Positions 44,764-54,625 are shown, numbered from the stretch's first letter. The stretch: 64,000 nt of DNA from an uncultured Flavobacteriales bacterium (GCA_937121175.1 CAKZKD010000006.1:1-64000), one strand, 5' to 3'. Notes: generated from the letters alone by a model not told the origin. A program made the numbers and translations.

Positions 44764-45885
44764 TTAATCTTCCACCTTTTGGTCAAAACGATTCTTTAAA
44801 TCAAGGGCAAACTCATAAATTGAATCTGGTCTGTAATGGCTGGCACCATTCATTAGTTTTTGGTCATAACGCACTTTGTAAGTGGCGGTATCTTTGTTTC
44901 TCAATCTGTTTGCCCTTAGGCCTCTCAGTCTATCCCAACCATTAGGTGATTTACTAATATCTGGAATGCTATCCACAACCCGGCCGCCATCGATGTACGT
45001 GTACCAATACCATTTACCAGAAGGCTCGCCGTTTTTGTTTTGACCCGTTGAGAAAACAAAGCCATTGTAGTGGTATTCCATTGTTGGCCCTTCACCATAG
45101 CTTTCACGCTTCGGCATTCCCTTTTCATCAAATGAAATAGAATAGTTGGTTTTCACATAGTCTTGTCCTATCTTCAAACGTCGATTCCAATGAATCATTT
45201 CGACATTTCCATTTTCATAGTACGATACACGTGGAAAATCTTCTGGGAAATCTTTATTCTCATAGTATTTCAACTTTCCGTTTTTATGATACTCTAAGCG
45301 TTCTCCAATTTCATCATAACCTTTATGAGTATTTTTTGATTTTACTATTGTTTTTGCCTCATCATAATACATGTAATCGGTTGCTTTGAAATCGTGCTTA
45401 CTTTTTATTCCAATTGAAAGTCCAATAGGCTTTACAAATAGCCCAACTAGTATAATGCTATAAAGTACCCCCGAAACAATGGTCTGAAGCCCATGAGCTT
45501 TATGTTTTTGCAGTAAAAAAAGAACTACTCCAAACGCATTGAACAACAGGAAAGTATTGTAAAATTGACGCTCGTGAGAACTCATTTCTCCAATGGTCAA
45601 CCAAAAAATTAAACTTGAAAAAAAGAGTCCAAAAATTGATATAAATACATGGTTTTTTGGAATTAGTTTAATTGTAGCTACGGACCAGACAAACAAATTA
45701 AAACCTACTGGAAAATAAACGAGTGTATTCGATATTTCTGAGAATCGCCCATAGCCACCTACCTTAGGTTCGCCATATATAATCAAAGAAAAAATGGCCA
45801 CCATACAAAACAGAATTTGAATGGACTTTTCGCCAAATGAACCCAGGGTTTGATACGTACTTTTTAATTTTTTCAATCCGTACAA
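44764..45885 (-). CDS. Membrane protein with YwqK/MORN-like repeats (copy 2)
   Basis: 373 residues. Five or so predicted membrane helices lie in the first 160 residues, followed by a soluble tail with YwqK/MORN-like repeats (GERLEYHKNGKLKYYEN, VSYYENGNVEMIHW, MEYHYNGFVFS, GKWYWYTYIDG). The family is sometimes annotated as a toxin-antitoxin YwqK antitoxin, but no toxin partner is present here. It is a clear paralogue of the gene immediately upstream (45931-47031); the C-terminal NRLRNKDTATYKVRYDQKLMNG tract matches almost residue for residue. Function unknown. Confidence 0.75.
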   Translation of the reverse strand: MYGLKKLKSTYQTLGSFGEKSIQILFCMVAIFSLIIYGEPKVGGYGRFSEISNTLVYFPVGFNLFVWSVATIKLIPKNHVFISIFGLFFSSLIFWLTIGEMSSHERQFYNTFLLFNAFGVVLFLLQKHKAHGLQTIVSGVLYSIILVGLFVKPIGLSIGIKSKHDFKATDYMYYDEAKTIVKSKNTHKGYDEIGERLEYHKNGKLKYYENKDFPEDFPRVSYYENGNVEMIHWNRRLKIGQDYVKTNYSISFDEKGMPKRESYGEGPTMEYHYNGFVFSTGQNKNGEPSGKWYWYTYIDGGRVVDSIPDISKSPNGWDRLRGLRANRLRNKDTATYKVRYDQKLMNGASHYRPDSIYEFALDLKNRFDQKVED

Positions 45886-45930
45886 TTATTTATTCCGCAA
45901 AATCAGGTGGAACCTTTGTGTTAAATGTAC

Positions 45931-47031
45931 TTATTCATTCAACTGTTGATCGAAACGTTCCTTTAATTCCAATGCAAATTCATAGAGCGAATCTGGCTTG
46001 TAGTGACGAACACCTTCCATAAGTTTTTGGTCGTAACGCGTAGAGTAGGTGGTGCTATCTTTTTCTCGATACCGATTAGTTTTAAGGTCGTTTCTCTGAT
46101 ACCAATCGTGTTTTTGCTTTTTAGTATGGTCAACACTGTCTACCACACTACCGTCCTGGTACGAATAGAAATACCATTTACCTATTGGTTTTCCAGCCCA
46201 GCTATAACCCGAATAGAATACATATCCATTGTAGTGGTATTGTAGCACCTGTCCGTGACTAAACGCTTCTCGCATTATAAGTCCTTTATCGTCAAAGTGA
46301 ACACCGTATAGCTCCTTGACTTGTTCATCATCTTTATAGTTCATAAAGTAACCAGTAATAGAATATACTTTTCCGTCTTTATGGTATTCAATCCAAGGTT
46401 TGCCGACTGGAGTTTCATAGTCTTCGTAGAATTTAAGTTTTCCATTTTCATGGAATTCCAAGCGCTCTCCTAATTTTTTATAGCCCTTTTTAGTCTCTTT
46501 AGATGCGATGATGGTATGTGCTTCGTCATGATACATGATATGTTCTTCAACATAATCATGCTCAGTTCTAAATCCCGTAGTTAAGGCCAAATTTTTGCTC
46601 ATGAAACTCACTAAAATCAGTAGAACTAACGTTGAGAATACACCTAGCTCCAATTTTTTTTGATTCAATCTTTTGGAAATTACGAGCAGTATTCCAAAGA
46701 CATTAAAAATCAGGAAAGCATTAAAAAACTGATGCCAATGAGTCGGTTTAATTAGGGTGCTTCGTCCAAACCAACAAAGCATACCAGCTATGGTAAGCAT
46801 AATAATGACGGTATAGTACTTCTGTTTGGGAACCCACCTAAAGGCAGATAGCCCAACGATTAAAAGCGTAAATCCTTTAATGATATCATGTATGCCATTT
46901 TCAATTCCTGAAGCCCTTCCGTGGGATACTGGACCCTCTGAGTACACCATTAACCAAAGCAACACCACGAATGAAAAGAGGATGTACATCGACCATTTAT
47001 TGACGAATATTGCGATTTTAGTGGTGTTCAT
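45931..47031 (-). CDS. Membrane protein with YwqK/MORN-like repeats (copy 1)
   Basis: 366 residues with the same layout as the gene 45 bp downstream: N-terminal hydrophobic helices (about 10-160), then YwqK/MORN-like repeats (GERLEFHENGKLKFYED, IEYHKDGKVYSITGY, LQYHYNGYVFYSGY, GKWYFYSYQDG) and the shared tail ending YDQKLMEGVRHYKPDSLYEFALELKERFDQQ. The tandem pair clearly arose by duplication and then diverged mainly in the membrane part. No enzymatic motif is visible. Confidence 0.75.
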   Translation of the reverse strand: MNTTKIAIFVNKWSMYILFSFVVLLWLMVYSEGPVSHGRASGIENGIHDIIKGFTLLIVGLSAFRWVPKQKYYTVIIMLTIAGMLCWFGRSTLIKPTHWHQFFNAFLIFNVFGILLVISKRLNQKKLELGVFSTLVLLILVSFMSKNLALTTGFRTEHDYVEEHIMYHDEAHTIIASKETKKGYKKLGERLEFHENGKLKFYEDYETPVGKPWIEYHKDGKVYSITGYFMNYKDDEQVKELYGVHFDDKGLIMREAFSHGQVLQYHYNGYVFYSGYSWAGKPIGKWYFYSYQDGSVVDSVDHTKKQKHDWYQRNDLKTNRYREKDSTTYSTRYDQKLMEGVRHYKPDSLYEFALELKERFDQQLNE

Positions 47032-47112
47032 TAGTGGTGTTTTATCCTGTGCTAAAATAGTTCTTTATCAAAGTGGATAAGCGATGGTATATTCGTCCAA
47101 ACAAAAACGCTT

Positions 47113-47664
47113 ATGGCACTTGTAGAATCAAACATGATGGAATTAGGCACCTCTGCACCGTCATTTAACTTATTGGACACCGTTTCGGGAGAAATGAGAT
47201 GCCTTGAAGACCTCACATCAGATAAGGCTACTGTCATACTATTTATCTGTAACCATTGCCCGTTTGTAATTCACATCAATGACAAGTTGGTTGACGTAGC
47301 CAATGCCTAACAAGCAAAAGGCATTCAATTTATCGCAATAAGTAGTAACGATGTACATACCCATCCGCAAGATGGCCCTGACGAAATGAAGGAACACGCG
47401 AAGTATGAAGGCTATCCATTTCCGTATTTGTACGATGAAAATCAAACGGTAGCAAAAGCCTACGGTGCAGAATGTACTCCAGATATTTTTGTATTTGGTT
47501 CAGATTTAAAATGCGTTTACCGAGGAAGGTTTGACGCTACTCGACCAGGCGGTGAATCGCCTACTGGTAAAGACCTATCAGAAGCATTGGATGCGTTGCT
47601 AAGTGGAGAATTGGTTGACTCTAATCAGTTTCCAAGCATTGGATGTAATATCAAATGGAAATAG
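47113..47664 (+). pseudogene. Thioredoxin/peroxiredoxin-like gene broken by an in-frame stop
   Basis: The reading frame runs MALVESNMMELG...ICNHCPFVIHINDKLVDVANA, then TAA at 47308-47310, then continues without a frame change as QAKGIQFIAISSNDVH ... TPDIFVFGSD ... PSIGCNIKWK to 47664. Both halves belong to one AhpC/TSA-thioredoxin-like family with the CNHCP motif, and in relatives the stop position holds Tyr (DYQ.KG), so TAT/TAC has probably become TAA. A downstream fragment could restart at 47386, but it would lack the cysteine motif. Either a recent pseudogene or a sequence error. Confidence 0.88.
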
Positions 47665-47700
47665 CTACTTGTGTATTGAATCGATACCAAAATAGGGTTC

Positions 47701-48405
47701 CTAATTCGGTTCAATCACGCTAAAATGACGCTTTAATCTTGGAATGAAGACTGATTCTTCAAACCATTCATGTAATTCAATATCTTCTTTAAAAGAAATC
47801 AACTGATCCTTTATTATGTTTAGGTACATACTGATGTCTGGAGAAGTAGTGGTTAACTCTAGGCATTTGGAAATGAGTTCGTAATACTGATTGCTGTTTA
47901 TGGAATCGTGCTGTACCGAATGTTGTTCAACAAACTCAAAACGATTCAGAATTTCGTTTTTCGTTTCAAAGGTTTTTGGTTTTTCTGCAATTGAGGCCAA
48001 AGGGAATAAGTGCAATTCTTCTTCTTCAAAATGCTCGACGAGGTGCTGAGTATATTCGTCGAAATAATGCAAGGCAGCGATCAAGTTTTTTTGATGACTT
48101 AAAGTCGCATTAATCAGGTTACAAATTCGTTGATTGAGTTCTGGAATTTTCTTAGACCGGTAATAATTATGAGAGCGTCCAAGAAAATCAACCAATTCCA
48201 ACAGGCTAAACTGACGAAAATCTTCGGCACTGCATTTTTCAATCTCTGTCAACTGTTCGCAAAGACGAACTAATAGATCAGCGCAATCCAAATGTTCATT
48301 AATTGGATGATTCGAGGTAGAATCAATTTGGTATCTAACGAAAAGAGTTTCTAAAGCTGGATTTATTTGAATAATTTGACTTGGACTTTGAAGTATTGAA
48401 AACAT
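47701..48405 (-). CDS. Hemerythrin-like / RIC-type iron-sulphur repair protein
   Basis: 234 residues from ATG 48405. The C-terminal part is a hemerythrin-like four-helix bundle (SHNYYRSKKIPEL; HLVEHFEEEELHLFPL; HDSINSNQYYEL; LHEWFEESVFIPRL), where His and Glu residues would bind a di-iron centre, as in the RIC/YtfE/ScdA family that repairs iron-sulphur clusters after nitrosative stress. The typical N-terminal DUF542 Cys motif is not evident. A longer start at 48459 exists, but a TTG-N20-TTACTTTG promoter-like pair upstream (-7 at 48429-48436) favours 48405. Family moderately sure, exact function not. Confidence 0.7.
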   Translation of the reverse strand: MFSILQSPSQIIQINPALETLFVRYQIDSTSNHPINEHLDCADLLVRLCEQLTEIEKCSAEDFRQFSLLELVDFLGRSHNYYRSKKIPELNQRICNLINATLSHQKNLIAALHYFDEYTQHLVEHFEEEELHLFPLASIAEKPKTFETKNEILNRFEFVEQHSVQHDSINSNQYYELISKCLELTTTSPDISMYLNIIKDQLISFKEDIELHEWFEESVFIPRLKRHFSVIEPN

Positions 48406-48428
48406 ATCTGAATATTTTATGTGCTCTT

Positions 48429-48436
48429 CAAAGTAA
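48429..48436 (-). promoter_or_regulatory. Possible -7 element of the hemerythrin-like gene
   Basis: On the minus strand TTACTTTG (one mismatch to TAnnTTTG) lies 20 bp from an upstream TTG, the spacing expected for Bacteroidota promoters. It would start transcription roughly 17 bp before ATG 48405 and so argues against the upstream start at 48459. Confidence 0.4.
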
Positions 48437-48748
48437 CCTTCTTTCTTCCTGGAAATCAATACCTAATGCTAGGTATTTACGGTGTTTTGACCGATTAGTT
48501 ATTAACCGAAATAAACTTAAAACCTAATCTACGGGCATTAATTTAGGCTGCTTTTCAACTCAAATGCGCATATTTTGTCTTTTAATAGATGGGTTTGCCC
48601 ATGTATGTTCGAATAAATTTAGCTTGGTGAAAATCATTGATGACTATTTTATTTAAAAAATTCAATACAACGAAATTATGAGTCCATTAGTCGTGGTAAA
48701 AATTCTGGATCAATGTTGCACAATAACTTTACCAGTTCTTAAATAAAA

Positions 48749-50692
48749 ATGAACGTTTACTTTAAAACTATTCTAGCACAACTGTTGTTGTGTTTTCTTG
48801 CAGATTGCAGCCTACTGGCCCAAAGCCCGGGAAATGTTTCTGGAAGCCTCGAAACTTGGTACAAAACCAACACTGGTACAAGCTCATCATCCAATGGAGT
48901 AAATTTAACCTTTTGGAATGATGCTACATCAAACAATCACGACCTGAATAGTGTTACTTCTGATCCACAATTTCAAACCAACCGTATCAACTTTAATCCA
49001 GTGGTTGACTTTGATGGAAATGATGCCTTTACAGACGATGATGGTGAAAATTACATCAATGGAATATCAGCAATCACCGTTTTTTCAGTAACACAATCTG
49101 ATGGCAATAATGAAGACAGAGCCTGGTTTGATACAGAAAACTCGGACGGGTCAGATGATGTTTTTTCATTACGATATGATAATTCAGGTATAAATGGTGG
49201 TTGAACGAGATGTCTTAAAACTGGTGTTAGTACAAGTGGAGGTAGTGCAAATTGGGAAAGTCAAAGTAATATTCAAACAACAAATCCGCAATTATTAACA
49301 TCTCAGTGGGTTAGTGGTAGTAATATGAGTTGGCGTGTCGATGGTGCTAGTACAACAAATACCGCTAATTCTGGAACGGTAGCAGGTACATTGAATAATG
49401 CAAATCGTGTTCTTGTAGGCGACGGTACTAAAAATAACTGGAATGGAAAGATTGCGGAAATTGTAGTTTACAGTGGAAATATTATTGGCACGGATAGGCA
49501 AAAGATTGAAACTTATTTAGCCCTCAAGTACGGAATTACTCAAGACAATACAAACGGTGGAATAGAGGCAGATTATTTGAGCTCGGCTGGAACAACACTT
49601 TGGGATGCATCTGCAAATAGTAATTACCACAACGATGTTGCTGGAATTGGAAGAGACGATTCGACCTACTTGGATCAGCGCCAATCGATGAGTGAAAATG
49701 CTGATGCAATATTAACCATCGGTAATTCAACCATTGCGGCAAGTAATGGGGCTAATGCAAGTAGCTTTTCTGCGAATAATTCTTTTTTGATTTGGGGTAA
49801 CGATGACGAACCGATACATTCATTTAAAATTACAGATTTACCTGCAACTATTGAAGCTAGGGTAGCACGTGTTTGGAAGGCTGAAGAAACGGGGACTATT
49901 GGCACGGTAAAGCTTCGGTTTGATTTAAGTGGAATTACAGGGCCAGATAATGACTTAAATTTTGTTCGACTGCTGGTTGATGCAGACGGGGTTTTCGGTT
50001 CAGGAGCAACTATCGTAAACTCAAGTGCACTCAACAACACGACCAAGGTTATTGAGTTTGACCATAATTTTACTGTTGGCACTGGTTTTTTCTTTTCCAT
50101 TGGGTCAACGGATATAGATCAAGCACCATTGCCAATCGAATTGGTGAACTTTACAGCAAAGGAATCGAACGGAAAAGTTCGTGTTGCTTGGAGAACAAAT
50201 TCAGAGATTAATAACGATTACTTTATAGTTGAGCAAAGCAACGACGGAATTGAATGAAGAGAAGTTTTAGTTCAGAGTGGAGCTGGAACTATTAATATTC
50301 GGCAGGACTATTCTGGCTGGGATGTAGAACCATCGGAAGGCTTAAATTACTACCGTTTAAAACAAGTTGATTTTGATGGGAAAACGACCATACATCCAAC
50401 GCTTCAGGTTCATTTGAGGCAAGAGCAATTCATAGCTAACCGGCATTTATTTCCAAGCCTCGCGAAGCCAGGCGCAACATTGACCTTTGTTGTGGAAGAG
50501 GAAATTACGAGGAATCCTAAAATTCAAATAACGGACATGAAAGGAGTTGTTGTCTTTGATAGCATTTCAATTGTAAACTTAACAACTCAAGAAACTAAAT
50601 TTGAACTTCCTTCAACAATTCATCCGGGTACATATATTATTCGAATTCAACATGAAACAATTGTGTACCAGCAAAAAATTGTTGTAGAGTAG
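48749..50692 (+). pseudogene. T9SS-sorted LamG-like surface protein broken by two in-frame TGA codons
   Basis: One reading frame spans the region but is cut by TGA at 49202-49204 and 50255-50257. The pieces join as a signal peptide (SLLAQ), a LamG/concanavalin-like domain (LETWYKTNTG..., VVDFDGNDAF, KIAEIVVYSG), a long strand-rich domain (DDSTYLDQRQSMSENA, FLIWGNDDEP), the usual LPIELVNFTAKESNGKVRVAW linker and a C-terminal sorting domain (LFPSLAKPGAT ... GTYIIRI). At the second stop, relatives read NDGIEWREV, so TGG(Trp) has become TGA; the first (GGxT) also fits Trp. Without the stops it would encode about 645 residues. Either recent decay or sequence error. Confidence 0.88.
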
Positions 50693-50713
50693 GTGACTAT
50701 AAGAGTTTTTTTT

Positions 50714-51793
50714 TCATTTCATTAACCGAAACAAACCATAGATTTCATGACCTACATTCTTATCAGGGTTAAGCTTAATAAGATTTGTATGCTGATACCA
50801 AACCACCAATCGTGTAATGAATTTTAAGTTGGTTTTTAAATACCACTTATTGAGAATGTCAACTTTTGGTGCAGACTCAGTTTCCGGCAAAGTTTTGTTG
50901 ATGAACTCGTCACTACTTTTCTTTGTTGAAATGGCGGCCATTAATTTATTGGCGACTTTCCATCCTTTTCCTCTGCGGTAGTGCTTTAGTTTGTAAGTGT
51001 AGTATTCGATTTCATTGAACGAATTCCTGTTCAATAAGGACCGTAAGCCATGCCCATCAAAGTAATTTACATGATTAATCAACAGCTCTGATGGTTCGTT
51101 TTTCAAGATAAAGGCCAGATGGTGCTTCCAAACATCTTCATGCCCATTAGGCGTAATAAAATGTAGATAACCACCGGAATTAAGATAGGTTCTAAAGTTT
51201 TTTAGCACAGCAGAAATATCAATTACATGTTCCAATATATCTCTGGCGATAATGAGGTCAAATTTATTTTCAAAATCAGCAAGCGTGGTTTCAAGTTCCG
51301 ATAGAATGGTGTGGTAACCGTGCTCGTGTTTGTTAAATTCTAAAACTTTAGGATTTACGTCCATTACCGTTACTTCAACAGATGTGAAAACGGCCTTTAT
51401 TCCTTGACAGAAATACCCAGAACCAGGGCCAGTTTCTAATATATGTTTGGGTTGGATGCCTCTGGAATTCAGGGACTGAGCAAATAAGTAGCCCCTTCGG
51501 TAATTACGAACATGGTTTTTCTGCTCTTCGCGTTTGGATGTGCGCCCAGACTCTTCAATGTAATAGGCCAAACAGCCCTTGGCAGTTTCTTCGCTAGTTA
51601 GCATGGGGTCGAGTTGGGTCAATTTACAAGCTGTGCATTGTACTACATTACTTTGTTTTATGTCCCAATAATCTACTTTACCAATTTGAATAGCTTCATT
51701 TTTACCACATGAAGTACACGCTTGGGTGCGTTCTATCAATTCTCCTGTAAAAGGTTTTGCCTTGCCGAACATCTTGTTTTTCTTAATCTTCAA
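50714..51793 (-). CDS. Zinc-ribbon class I SAM-dependent methyltransferase
   Basis: 359 residues. An N-terminal zinc-ribbon (Cys26, Cys29, Cys53, Cys56: CTSCG ... CTACK) precedes a class I methyltransferase domain with SAM-binding ETGPGSG (120-126), an acidic VTVMDVNP strand end and DLIIARDILEHV. The tail HGLRSLLNRNSFNEIEYYTYKL is typical of the C-methyltransferase/methyltransf_11-13 type found in cell-surface sugar pathways. The substrate is unknown. A start at Met8 (MFGKAKP) is also possible. No glycan genes neighbour it. Confidence 0.82.
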   Translation of the reverse strand: MKIKKNKMFGKAKPFTGELIERTQACTSCGKNEAIQIGKVDYWDIKQSNVVQCTACKLTQLDPMLTSEETAKGCLAYYIEESGRTSKREEQKNHVRNYRRGYLFAQSLNSRGIQPKHILETGPGSGYFCQGIKAVFTSVEVTVMDVNPKVLEFNKHEHGYHTILSELETTLADFENKFDLIIARDILEHVIDISAVLKNFRTYLNSGGYLHFITPNGHEDVWKHHLAFILKNEPSELLINHVNYFDGHGLRSLLNRNSFNEIEYYTYKLKHYRRGKGWKVANKLMAAISTKKSSDEFINKTLPETESAPKVDILNKWYLKTNLKFITRLVVWYQHTNLIKLNPDKNVGHEIYGLFRLMK

Positions 51794-51855
51794 ATTTATT
51801 ATTTGTTTGTTACGGCTAGTGTCAAATCAATTGGAATTACCAGTAATTTCGCGGC

Positions 51856-53031
51856 ATGTTAAAATCCTTTGCAGTACTCGCATTCTTTTCACTGAATACT
51901 ATTTTTACACACGCGCAAAACCTGAGTAGCCTCTCATTCGGAACAGACTCTACCTTCGAAATAGCAACTTGGAACATTGAGTGGTTTCCAAAAAATGGTC
52001 AGACTTCTGTGTCGGCTGTTGGTGAAATCATTGGCGCATTGGATGTAGATATTTGGGCCTTGCAAGAAATCAAAGATTCTAGTGATCTAAAGTCTGCTAT
52101 TGGCAATCTAAATACCTATAAAGTTGACTTCGGAACTGTGCAGTTTAGAGGTTTAGCTTATGTCTATAATACCGAAACCATTAAGAATGTAAAAACCTAT
52201 CACTTATTTTCTGAAAGCCAATATAGAAGCCCCTTGCCAAGAGCTCCATTTGTAATTGAGTTTGAATACAAGGACACCTTAATGCGAATTGTCGATAACC
52301 ACTACAAATGCTGCGGAAATGGACGTTGGGATAAAACGGATGCAGGAGATGAGGAAAATAGACGATATACTGGCCATCGATTAATAATTGACTACATGGA
52401 TTCAGTTTGGGCCAACGAACGGGTTTTTGTTGTTGGGGACCTAAACGATATATTGACGGATAGTAGAGAAAACAACATCTTCCAAAATGAACTGACCGAT
52501 TCGCAGAATTACAAGTTTGTGGATCTGTACGTCGAGCAATCGCAAAGTAACAATTGGTCTTACCCAAGTTGGCCTTCACACTTGGATCATATTCTAATAA
52601 ACAAACCCTTGCTAGCCGATTATTCACGGGCAACAACCATTACAAAATGCATTAAAGTAGAAGAGAAGTTACAAGGTGGCTGGAGTGAGTACGATAGAGA
52701 TATTTCTGACCACAGACCAGTGGTGTATCAATTCAGTTTTGATAACCCAGACTTAGAAGACGAAAAAGATACCACAACCAGTATTGCCAATGAAAAACCA
52801 ATGGAAAGTGTCGTTATTTACCCCAATCCAAGCGACTCGAATATTCGACTTACAGGTTTGGATAAAACCGAAATAAAGGCAGTGACCATTCTTGATGTTC
52901 AGGGCAGAAAAGTGAAAGACATAAGTGGAGATGTTGACGAGATTAATGTCAGTGATTTAGATGCTGGAAACTACATTCTACGAATCGAAACTTCAGCCGA
53001 AATCATAAAGCAACAATTTCAAGTTAAGTAG
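51856..53031 (+). CDS. Secreted endonuclease/exonuclease/phosphatase-family protein with T9SS sorting domain
   Basis: 391 residues. Signal peptide (ending THAQ), then an EEP (DNase I-like) fold: ATWNIEWFP, WALQEIKDS (metal Glu), DNHYKCCGNG, VVGDLNDI and SDHRPVVYQF (catalytic Asp/His), followed by a type A T9SS sorting domain (IYPNPSDSNIRLTG). All catalytic stretches are present, so it should be an active extracellular nuclease or phosphatase, perhaps for DNA or phosphate scavenging. Monocistronic. Confidence 0.9.
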   Translation: MLKSFAVLAFFSLNTIFTHAQNLSSLSFGTDSTFEIATWNIEWFPKNGQTSVSAVGEIIGALDVDIWALQEIKDSSDLKSAIGNLNTYKVDFGTVQFRGLAYVYNTETIKNVKTYHLFSESQYRSPLPRAPFVIEFEYKDTLMRIVDNHYKCCGNGRWDKTDAGDEENRRYTGHRLIIDYMDSVWANERVFVVGDLNDILTDSRENNIFQNELTDSQNYKFVDLYVEQSQSNNWSYPSWPSHLDHILINKPLLADYSRATTITKCIKVEEKLQGGWSEYDRDISDHRPVVYQFSFDNPDLEDEKDTTTSIANEKPMESVVIYPNPSDSNIRLTGLDKTEIKAVTILDVQGRKVKDISGDVDEINVSDLDAGNYILRIETSAEIIKQQFQVK

Positions 53032-53072
53032 CTCTGTTGTTTGCTGCAGTGCTGGTTGAATGTTGTGTAATA

Positions 53073-53101
53073 CGTCATTCCTGCGCAGGCAGGAATCTAT
53101 T
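53073..53101. repeat. REP-like palindrome in the gap after the nuclease gene
   Basis: The sequence CATTCCTGCGCAGGCAGGAATC (from 53075) forms a hairpin: ATTCCTGC pairs with GCAGGAAT. GTCATTCCTGC...GCAGGAATC is a widely seen dispersed intergenic palindrome. It lies between the nuclease (stop 53031) and the amidohydrolase (stop 53173), two convergent genes, and may help to terminate transcription from both sides. Confidence 0.65.
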
Positions 53102-53172
53102 ACGAAGCCGCTAGAATGAAGGTTTACTTAACTAGAAGTAAGAACCCGTAATATTCCAAACATTCCGATTTT

Positions 53173-54564
53173 CTAGTAACTTATTCTAGAAATTAATTTC
53201 CCATTTTTAATAATTAAGCTGGGAGATTCTAAAGTGGTCAGGTCTTCAATAGGATTTCTATCGAGTAGAATTAGATTGGCCTTATGACCAACTTTAACCG
53301 AACCAAAATCTGGAGATTTCAAAAATAAATTAGCATTCGTGGTCGTTGCCGCCTTCAGGATTTCGAAATTAGAAAGTCCGTATTCTTTGAGTAATTCTAA
53401 TTCTTGTAAATATGTACTTCCAGCATAAGTGCCGGGCAAATTACTATCCGTACCAACGGCAATTACAGCGCCCGCTTCTAGTAACAATCTGAAATTTTGT
53501 TTCCAGTACTTTTTGTTTTCCGCCGCCGATTCAAAAAAGGCATTCATCACCTCTTGGTTGTGCACATGTTTGCCATTTTCACCTAGAACCGGACTTAATA
53601 TTTCGTGTGGTACAACAATCGAGTCGAGGCGAGTAGGAGTGTAGTCTCCGTGGTGAATGTGTGTAATGTTCTCAAACCCTGAAAGAGTATAAATAAGCGG
53701 AACTTTCGACCGAGCAATGAATTCAGCTTGTTCTTTGGTGAGTTGGCCTCTCCAAACCCCATGAGCTAACACATCCGCACCTGCTTTAATGGCGTTCACA
53801 GCATTCTCAGGGCTACCAATATGAACGAATACCTTTTTCTTGTTTTTGTGGGCAGCAGAAATCAAAGCTTTCATTTGTTCATACGTCATCTGTGGAGAAC
53901 CGGGTGGAATTTGGTCACAAATCAATTTTACAAAATCCACTTCGTTTTCCAAATAATCGGCTATTAAATCATCGGCTTCATCCACAGCTTCTATTGTCGG
54001 ACTTATGGTATTCACCATTGTCTTTAATGGCCACGGCAACATAATTTCGGTTAATGGAATAGGGTGACTGTTTTTAACAGTTATAGGAATATGGGTATGA
54101 AAAATATCGGGTCCAACGAGTGTTTGCTCTTTAACTTTCTCCGTAAGTTCTTCAAGCCCTTTCGATAAGCCTCCCAAATCGTAAACGGTGGTTATTCCCG
54201 TGTGTAAATATGCCTGAAGGTTATAACTTTCGTTTGCTCGATAATTATCCCACGGAACGGCACCGCTACCCGATAAATGGACATGTGCATCAATTAAGCC
54301 CGGTATTATGGTTTTACCAAAACCATTAATGGTGTGCGCGCTCAATCCAACCGTATCGGGTAGGTTGGTGGTTATGCTTTTTATGATTCCACCTTCTAGC
54401 AACAGGTATTGATTCGCAGTAAGCACAGAGTCTTCGCCGTCGAATACATCTACATTGGTAATTAGAATATTTTCTGCAGTGGGGGTTGATTCTATTAATT
54501 GGCGTTCTTCAATAGAATTACAGCCAAAGAGCATCAAAGGCATTAGTAAATAGTAAATTTTCAT
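53173..54564 (-). CDS. Amidohydrolase-family lipoprotein
   Basis: 463 residues. Lipobox LFGC (Cys15), then an amidohydrolase superfamily TIM barrel with metal-binding DAHVHLSG near 93-100, KVFVHIGS, a DVLAHGVW His, and GTDSNLPG for the metal-site Asp. The flanking beta domain includes the start (NVDVFDGEDSVLTANQYLLLEGG) and end (KVGHKANLILLDRNPIEDL). It probably hydrolyses a cyclic amide, dipeptide or lactone in the periplasm or on the surface. It is divergent from a TetR regulator, with palindromic operators between, so the regulator probably controls it. The substrate is unknown. Confidence 0.88.
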   Translation of the reverse strand: MKIYYLLMPLMLFGCNSIEERQLIESTPTAENILITNVDVFDGEDSVLTANQYLLLEGGIIKSITTNLPDTVGLSAHTINGFGKTIIPGLIDAHVHLSGSGAVPWDNYRANESYNLQAYLHTGITTVYDLGGLSKGLEELTEKVKEQTLVGPDIFHTHIPITVKNSHPIPLTEIMLPWPLKTMVNTISPTIEAVDEADDLIADYLENEVDFVKLICDQIPPGSPQMTYEQMKALISAAHKNKKKVFVHIGSPENAVNAIKAGADVLAHGVWRGQLTKEQAEFIARSKVPLIYTLSGFENITHIHHGDYTPTRLDSIVVPHEILSPVLGENGKHVHNQEVMNAFFESAAENKKYWKQNFRLLLEAGAVIAVGTDSNLPGTYAGSTYLQELELLKEYGLSNFEILKAATTTNANLFLKSPDFGSVKVGHKANLILLDRNPIEDLTTLESPSLIIKNGKLISRISY

Positions 54565-54568
54565 TTTT

Positions 54569-54582
54569 AGTTCATTTGAGCT
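54569..54582. promoter_or_regulatory. Candidate TetR operator 1
   Basis: AGTTCATTTGAGCT is a 14-bp inverted repeat with one mismatch (AGTTCA-TT-TGAGCT), 4 bp upstream of the amidohydrolase start codon. It matches a second copy 43 bp away (54612). Two similar palindromes between divergent genes, one of them a TetR gene, are the usual arrangement for an autoregulated operator pair. Confidence 0.65.
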
Positions 54583-54611
54583 ATTATTGTGCTGCGAAAT
54601 TAACTGATTTT

Positions 54612-54625
54612 AGGTCATTTGAACT
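54612..54625. promoter_or_regulatory. Candidate TetR operator 2
   Basis: AGGTCATTTGAACT is the second copy of the 14-bp palindrome (consensus AGTTCA-TT-TGAACT), ending 1 bp before the TetR start codon at 54627. The centre-to-centre distance of 43 bp is close to four helical turns, compatible with cooperative binding. Wider identity (TTTTAG.TCATTTGA.CT) makes the two sites direct repeats as well. Confidence 0.65.

Noticed and set aside
48749-50692. TGA read as Trp (recoded genetic code)
   Set aside because: TGA ends several intact genes here, including those at 4527, 7371 and 41943, so a recoded code is not tenable.
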